Shown here one piece after another: positions 6,401-12,106 of a stretch of DNA of 18,409 bases. Location: assembly GCA_964542055.1 (NCBI GenBank), contig CAZITB010000052.1, positions 1 through 18,409 of the forward strand, given 5' to 3'. The notes below the pieces were generated by a model. The model did not search any database and was not told the DNA's origin. It saw only the letters and a list, made by a program, of their open reading frames with translations. Source of the DNA: CAZITB01 sp964542055. GTDB taxonomy: Bacteria > Planctomycetota > Phycisphaerae > Sedimentisphaerales > CAMDDF01. The position numbers were made by a program, and so were the translations under genes. Position 1 is the first letter of the stretch; each line of letters opens with the position of its first letter.

Positions 6401-7285
6401 CTATTCTACGTTTTGAACCTGTTCTTTTAACCGGTCAATAGCACATTTAATATCAACTACATTATTGGCAATCTGGGCATCAGAGGCCTTGCTGCCGATC
6501 GTATTTGCTTCCCGCAGCATCTCCTGCGTTATAAAATCCAGCTTCCTGCCGGCGTTAGCCTTGGCTTTGCACGCAAGATCAAACTGATTCAAATGCGACT
6601 TCAGCCTTGATATCTCTTCCGAAATATCACATCTTTCCGCGAAAACGGCAACTTCACGAGCCAGCAAATCCTCATCAAGTTCCAGCTGGGCGCTGCTCAA
6701 AAGCTGATCGACACGTTTTTTTAGTTTTTCATAATACTCATCGATAACCTTGTCAATACGCTGTTCGATCTCATCGAGTCTTTGGGCTATAACCGAGCAG
6801 TTAACCTTCAAATCCTCGTAAAGAGCCTTGCCTTCTTCGATCCGCATCTCGCCAAGACAATCAAGGGCCGTTTTTACGACCTCTTTTATCTGGCTGAGCA
6901 ACTCCAGGGCTTTTTCCTTGTCCGGCTCTACTGCTGTTATTACTCCCGGCAGCGGCAAAAGTTCCGCTATATTTATATTCTCATCGATTCCGACCTGGCG
7001 GCAGGCATTTTTTATCTGTGCAACATAGCCTTGCAGCACCGTTGGATCGATATTGACAATTTCATCAACGTTGGAGCTTCTGATTTTCAGCGAAAAATTC
7101 ACCATTCCACGGCTCAAACTGCTCCGCAAAACTTTCTCAATTTCATCTTCTGCAAAGCTTGCCGTCTCAGGCAAACGCATATTCAGCTTCAAATAACGGT
7201 TATTAACCGTCCTGATCTCAGCCCAATAGCTCATTTCGCCAAATTCCGCCGCGGCCTGGCCATATCCTGTCATACTATGGATCAT
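6401..7285 (-). CDS. yicC: YicC family endoribonuclease (YicC_N / DUF1732)
   Basis: This 294-aa protein is full length for the family. It has the diagnostic N-terminus SMTGYGQA (4-11), then EIRTVNNRYLKLNMRLPE, and the C-terminal DUF1732 signature QEMLREANTIGSKA. A central segment (about 150-240) is strongly helical and probably coiled. E. coli YicC was shown to be an endoribonuclease acting on RNA, so an RNA-processing role is known for the family; the substrate here is not predictable. ATG is preceded by AAAGG. Genes are tightly packed: 21 bp after secG and 6 bp before gmk. Linkage of yicC with gmk and rpoZ is common in bacteria. Confidence 0.95.
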   Translation of the reverse strand: MIHSMTGYGQAAAEFGEMSYWAEIRTVNNRYLKLNMRLPETASFAEDEIEKVLRSSLSRGMVNFSLKIRSSNVDEIVNIDPTVLQGYVAQIKNACRQVGIDENINIAELLPLPGVITAVEPDKEKALELLSQIKEVVKTALDCLGEMRIEEGKALYEDLKVNCSVIAQRLDEIEQRIDKVIDEYYEKLKKRVDQLLSSAQLELDEDLLAREVAVFAERCDISEEISRLKSHLNQFDLACKAKANAGRKLDFITQEMLREANTIGSKASDAQIANNVVDIKCAIDRLKEQVQNVE

Positions 7286-7306
7286 TTTATGCCTTTATAA
7301 ATGCCA

Positions 7307-7780
7307 TTATTGAACCAGGTTGATATCCTCAATTTCCTCTTCGAGCGCTTCACCTGCCTCTTCAAGATTTTCCTCGATATCCTCTGCCACCTCTTCTCTT
7401 TGCTGAGAAGGGGTCGGATAATCCGATTCAAAAGGAGCGTCCTCGTCAACACTCGCATCTTCGCCGGGCTGTTCACCGGGCATCTCTGCCTGTGTTGGTC
7501 CCTGAGTCGGTGCTCCCGGGCCCCTGGTCTCCTTCGCTGCCATAATACCCAGCAAGATCGCCAGAAGCAAAAACAGCGACGCAACAATAATGGTCAGCCA
7601 TGTGAAAAAATCACCCGTCTTGGTTCCGAGCACCCCGCCGGCACCTGCACCGCCGAACACTCCGCCGATACCAGAGCCTCGGCCCTTTTGGATCAAAACA
7701 AGCAAAATCAAAACAACCGTAATAAACAGCCAGAACGCCGCAAGGGTATTCCACAAAAACGATAAAGCCAGAATTTCCAT
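7307..7780 (-). CDS. secG: Preprotein translocase subunit SecG with long acidic C-terminal tail
   Basis: SecG is the small stimulatory subunit of the SecYEG channel in the inner membrane. There are two membrane helices (about 6-30 and 58-81) joined by the diagnostic loop LIQKGRGSGIGG followed by a Gly-rich stretch and LGTKTG. The core ends near residue 85. Residues 86-157 form a Pro/Gly/Gln then Glu/Asp-rich, probably disordered extension, making the protein about twice the length of a minimal SecG. ATG follows AAAGGA. It sits 39 bp after tpiA, a frequent tpiA-secG neighbourhood in bacteria. Confidence 0.95.
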   Translation of the reverse strand: MEILALSFLWNTLAAFWLFITVVLILLVLIQKGRGSGIGGVFGGAGAGGVLGTKTGDFFTWLTIIVASLFLLLAILLGIMAAKETRGPGAPTQGPTQAEMPGEQPGEDASVDEDAPFESDYPTPSQQREEVAEDIEENLEEAGEALEEEIEDINLVQ

Positions 7781-7819
7781 CTTAATTCCTTTTAATCTAT
7801 ATTATACGTAACCTAAAAT

Positions 7820-8584
7820 CTATTTCACGCCTGCTTTTACGATAGCAGCGAAATCATCAACTTTCAAACTCGCACCGCCGACCAGCAGCCCGTCAACATC
7901 TTCCTGCGACAAAAGCTCACCGGCATTATCCGGCTTGGCCGATCCGCCGTACTGAATACGTGTCGCCTGTGCAACATCTTCATTGTACATATCTTTCAAA
8001 AGCCCGCGGATCATCGCGTGAACTTCCTGTGCCTGCTCCTTTGTAGCCGTCTTTCCGGTTCCAATCGCCCAAACCGGCTCATAAGCGATTGTTACAGTTG
8101 CCATCTGATCAGCCGAAACACCTTCAAGGCCCTTTTCGATCTGGCCCTTAACAACCGCATCGGTCTCATTGGCCTCTCTCTGTTCCAAAAGCTCACCAAC
8201 TGCCAATATCGGCTTCAAACCCGACTCAAGAACCTTGTGCATCTTCTTATTTATAAGCTCATCGCTCTCGCCCATAACGTGCCTGCGCTCCGAATGGCCC
8301 AAAATAACGTATTCGCAGCAAAGATCCTTTAGCATCCCGCAGCTTATCTCACCGGTAAATGCGCCCTTATCTTCAAAGTAAACGTTCTGCGCCCCAAGCG
8401 ATATCTTACCGCCTGCCAGAGCATCTGCTGTCGCCTGAAGATATACATAAGGCGGACAAACCGCAACATCTACCGAATTATAAACATCCGCGTCAATAGC
8501 CTTCACCAAACCGCTTGCCAGCTCTTTAGAACCCGCCGCGTCCATATTCATCTTCCAGTTACCTGCTATAAATGGTTTTCTCAT
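7820..8584 (-). CDS. tpiA: Triosephosphate isomerase
   Basis: The enzyme interconverts dihydroxyacetone phosphate and glyceraldehyde 3-phosphate in glycolysis. The 254-aa length is normal. Catalytic residues are in place: Lys11 in AGNWKMN (7-13), His97 in LGHSERR (95-101) and Glu169 in the signature AYEPVWAIGTGK (167-178). The phosphate-binding loops QYGGSAKPDN (211-220) and GLLVGGASL (232-240) are also present. Unusually, the near-invariant Cys of the CxGE motif (Cys126 in yeast) is Ala128 here (KPILAVGE). Start is ATG with AGGAG about 8 nt upstream. It is second in the operon, 54 bp after pheA. Confidence 0.98.
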   Translation of the reverse strand: MRKPFIAGNWKMNMDAAGSKELASGLVKAIDADVYNSVDVAVCPPYVYLQATADALAGGKISLGAQNVYFEDKGAFTGEISCGMLKDLCCEYVILGHSERRHVMGESDELINKKMHKVLESGLKPILAVGELLEQREANETDAVVKGQIEKGLEGVSADQMATVTIAYEPVWAIGTGKTATKEQAQEVHAMIRGLLKDMYNEDVAQATRIQYGGSAKPDNAGELLSQEDVDGLLVGGASLKVDDFAAIVKAGVK

Positions 8585-8638
8585 AGAATCAGCTCCTGTT
8601 TCTCAATTTAATTTTATTTCCCAATTCGCTATACTATA

Positions 8639-9724
8639 TTATATAAGGTTTATATTCCTGGGATAACTGCCCAGCACCGAAAGCTGCAAACAATGCTCCT
8701 TGGCATTTTTCAACGCCTCAATAACATTATCATCGCTCTTATGGCCAAGAAAATCAGCAAAGAAATAGTATTCCCATTCCCGCTTCTTGCTCGGCCTCGA
8801 CTCAATATTCGTAAGGTTCACACCTTTACTCTTAAATTCCTGCAAAACATCTACCAGTGCACCAGCCTTATGCGACGTACTAAACAGTATCGACGTCTTA
8901 TCATCGCCCGACGGCATAGCGTCCTCTTTACTGAGCACCAGAAATCGCGTAACATTATTACCGATATCCTCGATATTCTCACAAACTATCTTCAAACCAT
9001 AAAGCTCCGCCGCAATAGTAGATCCAATAGCCGCCGTATTCTCCTCAGCCGCTGCCATCTGCGCCGCCTTCGCCGAAGATGCCACAGGTATCGTTTTCGC
9101 TTCCTTAAATGTCGCCGTAAGCCATTTCCTGCACTGCGTAAAAACTTCCGGCTTCGAATATACCTTCTCGATCTTCTCCAGCGGGCAATTCGCCAGCAGA
9201 TTATGATGTATCGCCGTATAAACTTCCGCACACACCATAACATTGGTCTCAATCAGCGCATCGAGCGTCTCAAGCACTCCGCCACCCGATGAATTTTCCA
9301 CAGGCACAACGCCATGGTCGCAATGACCCTTGCTCACTTCCTCGAAAACCGAGTAAATATCGGTTACTGCTTCATATTCGATGCTCTGGCCAAACTTCAT
9401 CATCGCCGCATTATGCGTAAAGCTGCCCTTGGGGCCAAGGTACGCCACCCGCAAAGGCTTTTCAAGCACAAAAGACCCGCTCATCATCTCCCGCCATATC
9501 GCCACAAGGCATTTATCCGGCAGGGGGCCTTTATTGAGCTTCTTAATTTTATCCAAAACCGCCTTTTCTCGATCGGGAGCATAGATCGGTTTATCGTTCA
9601 GATTCTTGAACTTTCCGACCTCGACAACCACCTCGGCGCGCTTATTGAGCATCTCCACAAGCTGGATATCGATCTGGTCAATCTCTTTCCTGAGCTTTTC
9701 AAGTCCCAAAATAGCCCTTTTCAA
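8639..9724 (-). CDS. pheA: Bifunctional chorismate mutase / prephenate dehydratase (P-protein)
   Basis: The protein converts chorismate to prephenate and then phenylpyruvate for phenylalanine synthesis. Domains: chorismate mutase (about 7-85, with LRKEIDQIDIQLVEMLNKRA and YAPDREKAVLD); prephenate dehydratase (92-268, with LGPKGSFTHNAA, PVENSSGGGV and NVTRFLVLS); and an ACT regulatory domain (276-358). The ACT domain keeps the Phe-binding GAL (288-290) and ESRP (308-311) motifs, so feedback inhibition by phenylalanine is likely. The start is a TTG. The longest frame begins at 9724 without a good ribosome site. The TTG at 9709, preceded by AAAAGGG with 5-nt spacing and giving MGLEKLRKEID, is a better candidate. 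It is first in the operon and has a promoter at 9856-9885. Confidence 0.96.
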   Translation of the reverse strand: MKRAILGLEKLRKEIDQIDIQLVEMLNKRAEVVVEVGKFKNLNDKPIYAPDREKAVLDKIKKLNKGPLPDKCLVAIWREMMSGSFVLEKPLRVAYLGPKGSFTHNAAMMKFGQSIEYEAVTDIYSVFEEVSKGHCDHGVVPVENSSGGGVLETLDALIETNVMVCAEVYTAIHHNLLANCPLEKIEKVYSKPEVFTQCRKWLTATFKEAKTIPVASSAKAAQMAAAEENTAAIGSTIAAELYGLKIVCENIEDIGNNVTRFLVLSKEDAMPSGDDKTSILFSTSHKAGALVDVLQEFKSKGVNLTNIESRPSKKREWEYYFFADFLGHKSDDNVIEALKNAKEHCLQLSVLGSYPRNINLI

Positions 9725-9750
9725 TACTGAAAACGCACTTTACCAGCCAT
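9721..9750 (-). other. Possible 9-codon upstream ORF overlapping the pheA start
   Basis: ATG at 9750 opens the frame MAGKVRFQY and stops with a TGA that shares two bases with the TTG codon at 9724. It contains one Phe and one Tyr just before the stop. No strong ribosome site precedes it and no anti-terminator or terminator hairpins were seen, so this is only a candidate for translational coupling to pheA. Confidence 0.2.
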
Positions 9751-9839
9751 CGACCACCAGGCCGACACCGCGGTTTTTCGCCTTAAACTTCTGATTTTAA
9801 ACTATTTAAGCAGATACACAACCATATTAATAGCCAAAT

Positions 9840-9856
9840 TTCTGGAAAATCCAGAA
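9840..9856. promoter_or_regulatory. Palindrome overlapping the predicted transcription start of the pheA operon
   Basis: TTCTGGA-AAA-TCCAGAA is a perfect 7-bp inverted repeat with a 3-nt centre, and its right end shares one base with the -10 box. Its position is that of a repressor operator or an early transcribed hairpin. No regulator is identifiable. Confidence 0.35.
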
Positions 9857-9885
9857 TTATTAACATAAAAAATGCCAAAAGTCAA
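9856..9885 (-). promoter_or_regulatory. Predicted sigma-70-type promoter for the pheA-tpiA-secG-yicC-gmk-rpoZ-coaC operon
   Basis: On the minus strand TTGACT (-35, 9880-9885; 5 of 6) is followed by an 18-nt spacer and AATAAT (-10, 9856-9861; 5 of 6). The leader to pheA would be about 125-140 nt. No other comparable promoter was seen within the operon, whose gene gaps are 6-54 bp. Confidence 0.55.
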
Positions 9886-9946
9886 CCAAATTGTAACTTC
9901 CAATCGACCGAATTAAAAGCAACCCCATAAAACCTCAACCCCAAAC

Positions 9947-9977
9947 AAGCTCTATCGCGGAAGCGATGAGATTGGAT
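9947..9977. repeat. Hairpin repeat family A, copy 3
   Basis: It begins AAGCTCTATCGCGGAAGCGA and continues TGAGATTGGA. The ATCGC/GCGAT stem is kept and the loop is GGAA. It matches the copies near coaB except at a few positions and matches 10017-10047 for its first 28 nt. Confidence 0.8.
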
Positions 9978-9994
9978 AACAACAGAAGCCGTGC

Positions 9995-10007
9995 GGCGGC
10001 AGCCGCC
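9995..10007. repeat. Small GC-rich hairpin
   Basis: GGCGGC-A-GCCGCC is a perfect 6-bp inverted repeat lying between the two family A copies of the second palindrome cluster. Confidence 0.6.
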
Positions 10008-10016
10008 AAATCATAA

Positions 10017-10047
10017 AAGCTCTATCGCGGAAGCGATGAGATTGAAA
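10017..10047. repeat. Hairpin repeat family A, copy 4
   Basis: This 31-nt copy begins AAGCTCTATCGCGGAAGCGA and ends TGAGATTGAAA. It differs from the two copies near coaB at three positions: the bulge, the loop and one base in the tail. The stem is conserved. Confidence 0.85.
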
Positions 10048-10074
10048 TCAACACAAACGTTAATTGCAATTTAG

Positions 10075-10095
10075 CCCCCTGCTTTTAGCAGGGGG
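10075..10095. repeat. Strong hairpin, terminator-like
   Basis: CCCCCTGCT-TTT-AGCAGGGGG is a perfect 9-bp stem with a 3-nt loop, followed on the plus strand by TTTAAA. It could terminate transcription, but no plus-strand gene ends before it. I read it as another member of the palindrome cluster. Confidence 0.7.
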
Positions 10096-10122
10096 TTTAA
10101 ACCGTCAAATTAAAAACAACCC

Positions 10123-10150
10123 GGCAGCGCAGAGCGCAAGCGACACGAAA
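10123..10150. repeat. Hairpin repeat family B, copy 2
   Basis: It shares 25 of 28 positions with 3003-3030, including the exact 19-nt GAGCGCAAGCGACACGAAA. The GTAG foot is GCAG here and the outer stem pairing is weakened (CGCA against CACG), so this copy looks partly decayed. Confidence 0.8.
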
Positions 10151-10160
10151 AAAAACCTTT

Positions 10161-10220
10161 ACAAAACAGCTTGCTTGTTTTGTCATTCCTGCGAAGGCAG
10201 CAATGACACCCGCAGGGTGT
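10161..10220. repeat. Three chained and overlapping hairpins
   Basis: ACAAAACA/TGTTTTGT (10161-10168, 10176-10183) is followed by TGTCATT/AATGACA (10181-10187, 10202-10208) with an inner CTGC/GCAG stem. Next comes ACACCC-GCA-GGGTGT (10206-10220). Adjacent hairpins share 3 nt at each junction, so they compete for bases. An ORF-like reading frame crosses these but it is just repeat sequence. Confidence 0.7.
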
Positions 10221-10231
10221 TTATATTCGCG

Positions 10232-10317
10232 GTAGGATGCGGTAAAACACGTTTGTGTTTTACCCATGCCGTTTTATTTGTTCCGCATGGGTGAAAAAAA
10301 CAATTCATTCATCCTAC
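10232..10317. repeat. Multibranched GTAG...CTAC palindromic element
   Basis: The outer stem GTAGGATG (10232-10239) / CATCCTAC (10310-10317) is perfect. Inside it, GGTAAAACAC (10241-10250) pairs with GTGTTTTACC (10255-10264) around GTTT. ACCCATGC (10262-10269) pairs with GCATGGGT (10285-10292). The two inner arms share ACC. The whole resembles a cloverleaf MITE or a composite REP with GTAG at its foot. The 9725-10354 gap otherwise contains only the pheA promoter and the other hairpins listed. Confidence 0.8.
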
Positions 10318-10354
10318 ACAACTATTAAAACAGCACAAAAACAAGCGAATATCG

Positions 10355-10840
10355 TTATTGAAAAATTTCTTTGTCGGGATTATCTATTTGTGATTGCAAA
10401 TAAATATATTCACGCATACCCTTGAATATAGCTTGAGGCCAGCTATCTCTGGTCATATCGCCCCAAAAACCAAAATCCTTTGAGCCCTCAACCAATATTT
10501 TAACTTTACATCCTTTGTCCTGCTCTGGTTGCAAATAAACGCCCGCTACTACATTCCAGTCATAGGCGGTCATTCCGTGTTCACCGATGGCAAACAGTTT
10601 TTCATAGCTTGCTTTTTTGATGGAAAATCCGGCATCAGATAGACCAGCCTTAGCTGCTAAATATGCGGTTCTGCCGCCAACTCCGTTAAGATAAAAAACT
10701 TCTTCATATTTTGACCATCCCGTCCTGCCCTCAACGGAACTATCGAAGTCTATCGAGGATGACGATTGAGGCAATGAATGAACAGAAACGCAACCGGAAA
10801 CAGTGAACATAAGACCCAAACAGATTATAACTTTTTTCAA
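10355..10840 (-). CDS. Hypothetical lipoprotein, 161 aa
   Basis: I do not recognise a functional family. Starting from the TTG at 10840, preceded by AGGAG with 7-nt spacing, the protein opens MKKVIICLGLMFTVSGC. This is a type II signal peptide with lipobox VSGC, so it should be lipidated and anchored on the periplasmic side of a membrane. A longer frame from 10909 would bury this signal and lacks a ribosome site. The mature part is soluble, mixed alpha/beta, and contains EGRTGWSKYEEVFYLNG and a C-terminal SWPQAIFKGMREYIYLQ helix. Its start lies 2 nt after the stop of the 94-aa membrane protein, and its ribosome site lies inside that gene. The two are therefore probably translationally coupled and may act together at the envelope. 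Confidence 0.8.
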   Translation of the reverse strand: MKKVIICLGLMFTVSGCVSVHSLPQSSSSIDFDSSVEGRTGWSKYEEVFYLNGVGGRTAYLAAKAGLSDAGFSIKKASYEKLFAIGEHGMTAYDWNVVAGVYLQPEQDKGCKVKILVEGSKDFGFWGDMTRDSWPQAIFKGMREYIYLQSQIDNPDKEIFQ

Positions 10841-10842
10841 TT

Positions 10843-11127
10843 TTATTCTCCTAAAAATCCTTTCCAAATCCAACTTATGATAAAAATACCCAATGGAATT
10901 AGTATCCATTTGGAAACTACATAAGTGAACCAGAAAACAATTTGAATAATTGTTAATGTTCCAAAGAAATCTAAAAAACTAAACTCTTGTCTATAACAGG
11001 AGGCTTCATCATAAGCGATGATAATTGATATTATAGTTGTAATTATCCATAACAAAATAATTATTCTAAAAATTCCCTTTTTCCAGTTTAAACCTTGAGC
11101 TTTATTAAATAAATCTTTTAAATTCAT
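10843..11127 (-). CDS. Hypothetical membrane protein, 94 aa
   Basis: Function unknown. The chosen ATG at 11127 (MNLKDLFNKAQG) overlaps the TGA of the upstream small ORF as ATGA, so translation is probably coupled. A longer frame starting at 11193 would run backwards through that ORF and is rejected. The protein has a positively charged N-terminus, one clear membrane helix (about 19-39) and a second long hydrophobic stretch (about 54-88). That stretch could be one or two helices around Lys73. A short polar segment with DEASCYRQE lies between. It is AT-rich compared with the metabolic genes. It is followed after 2 nt by a lipoprotein gene. Confidence 0.7.
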   Translation of the reverse strand: MNLKDLFNKAQGLNWKKGIFRIIILLWIITTIISIIIAYDEASCYRQEFSFLDFFGTLTIIQIVFWFTYVVSKWILIPLGIFIISWIWKGFLGE

Positions 11128-11258
11128 TTTATTTTCTTTCGAGATGGTTTGAGTATAATCAAATAACCAAGAACATAAAGCCCTAAGAGCCAAGCTAGCG
11201 GTGCAGGTAACGTCAGGGAATAAAAACTCCAGATCAATGTGATGATTACTAGATACAA
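11124..11258 (-). CDS. Small hydrophobic ORF (about 44 aa) coupled to the next membrane protein gene
   Basis: Reading from a TTG at 11258 gives 44 aa with two hydrophobic segments separated by a Pro-containing turn (LTLPAPLAWLLGLYVLGYL) and a basic tail (KPSRKKIK) before TGA. That TGA overlaps the ATG of the next gene in an ATGA. The start is uncertain. The frame stays open upstream, and AAAAGG lies near ATT codons at 11285 and 11279, so a rare ATT start giving KIRAIFYILYL at the front is possible. The hydrophobic composition, basic end and overlap argue that it is real; short length and lack of a standard start argue for caution. Confidence 0.5.
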   Translation of the reverse strand: MYLVIITLIWSFYSLTLPAPLAWLLGLYVLGYLIILKPSRKKIK

Positions 11259-11311
11259 TATGTAAAATATAGCCCTAATTTTAATTATCCTTTTAAGTAA
11301 TTTTTGATGAT

Positions 11312-11989
11312 TTATAAATTCATTTTTTTACGCTTAGACAAAAATAGTGAGCCGATACCGAAAAGCAAAAATGTTGCCGGTTCGGGGACAGCAATAATTG
11401 TTGAAGTTGGATCATGTAGCTGAATATATATTTCAAAAGGTGTTCCATCCATCCATTCACCACTTAATCTGCCAGAACCTAAAATATTATTACCATCAAG
11501 AGTCAGTCCGTTGCCAAAAACAAAGTTTTGACCATCCAAAGCAATAAAGCTATAGTCGCAAGCTTGTAGATAGGTAAGAGAGCCGCCGGAAATGTTAACT
11601 TTAACGGAATCGTAAGTGCTAAATCTACCCACAGCCCCACCGGACATATCCACAACGCTGTTTTGTCTGGCTTCCAAGTCGTTTATAGGATATTCACCGG
11701 TTATGGAATCTCCACCGGCAATATTTAAAGTGCTGTATTCATAAGAGTAGAGGCTATTCACATGACCACCGGACATATTCATAGTACTGTAGGTGTAAGC
11801 CGATAGGTTGTTATATATATTTGCGCCCGACTCAAGAAAGGCTATGCTTGTATCGCGTAAAGTCCCATTAAAATGAGTCGAGTTAACTGTAATTTCCTGA
11901 GTTCCGGTAAGAATAAAGTCTGCTTTTGTGCTACATGTTATGGCCAACGATACAACCATAAAAAAAGATGCTAAGTTTACAACTTTCAT
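11312..11989 (-). CDS. PEP-CTERM sorting domain protein, 225 aa
   Basis: The protein is a predicted exosortase substrate. It has an N-terminal Sec signal peptide (MKVVNLASFFMVVSLAITC...KA). The C-terminal sorting signal is AVPEPATFLLFGIGSLFLS followed by KRKK: PEP box, membrane helix and basic tail. The middle contains repeated short units NMSGG, NIAGG, DMSGG and NISGG, each preceded by a (Y/D)S(T/V)-type strand, suggesting a beta-solenoid/beta-helix exported domain. The ATG at 11989 is preceded by GAGG with 6-nt spacing; a TTG two codons upstream is less likely. The exosortase is not in the window. Exact function is unknown; surface or extracellular-matrix attachment is inferred from the family. 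Confidence 0.88.
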   Translation of the reverse strand: MKVVNLASFFMVVSLAITCSTKADFILTGTQEITVNSTHFNGTLRDTSIAFLESGANIYNNLSAYTYSTMNMSGGHVNSLYSYEYSTLNIAGGDSITGEYPINDLEARQNSVVDMSGGAVGRFSTYDSVKVNISGGSLTYLQACDYSFIALDGQNFVFGNGLTLDGNNILGSGRLSGEWMDGTPFEIYIQLHDPTSTIIAVPEPATFLLFGIGSLFLSKRKKMNL

Positions 11990-12005
11990 TTCCAACCTCT
12001 TTCAA

Positions 12006-12106
12006 TCAAGTTTTTCTATTTAGTGCTAATACACCTAAGCCAAGTAAGAGCAGGGTTGCAGGTTCTGGGATAATCTGTTATTTTTTATTCATAAACAAAT
12101 TTTCAT
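12006..12106 (-). pseudogene. Remnant of a second PEP-CTERM gene: start site plus orphan sorting signal
   Basis: AAGG with 7-nt spacing precedes an ATG at 12106 that opens MKICL and then stops. In a different frame, 12077-12006 reads PEPATLLLLGLGVLALNRK and ends with TGA, a complete PEP-CTERM sorting signal closed upstream by TAA. This looks like the two ends of a PEP-CTERM gene left after an internal deletion and frameshift. It ends 16 nt before the intact PEP-CTERM gene, suggesting an ancestral tandem pair. Confidence 0.6.

Noticed and set aside
9748..9835. Classical pheA attenuator leader peptide
   Set aside because: No run of Phe codons and no terminator/antiterminator hairpin pair were found in the leader; only a short uORF with one Phe remains as a weak candidate.
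2954..10047. Repeated 31-nt units as a CRISPR array
   Set aside because: Copies are few, irregularly spaced and split over two loci, with no uniform spacers and no cas genes; they behave as dispersed hairpins.
10064..10294. 76-codon plus-strand frame between pheA and the lipoprotein gene
   Set aside because: It runs straight through five palindromes and has no ribosome site or recognisable protein sequence.
10841..10909. Longer lipoprotein start at 10909
   Set aside because: It would overlap the preceding membrane gene and bury the lipoprotein signal; TTG at 10840 has AGGAG and yields a proper signal peptide.
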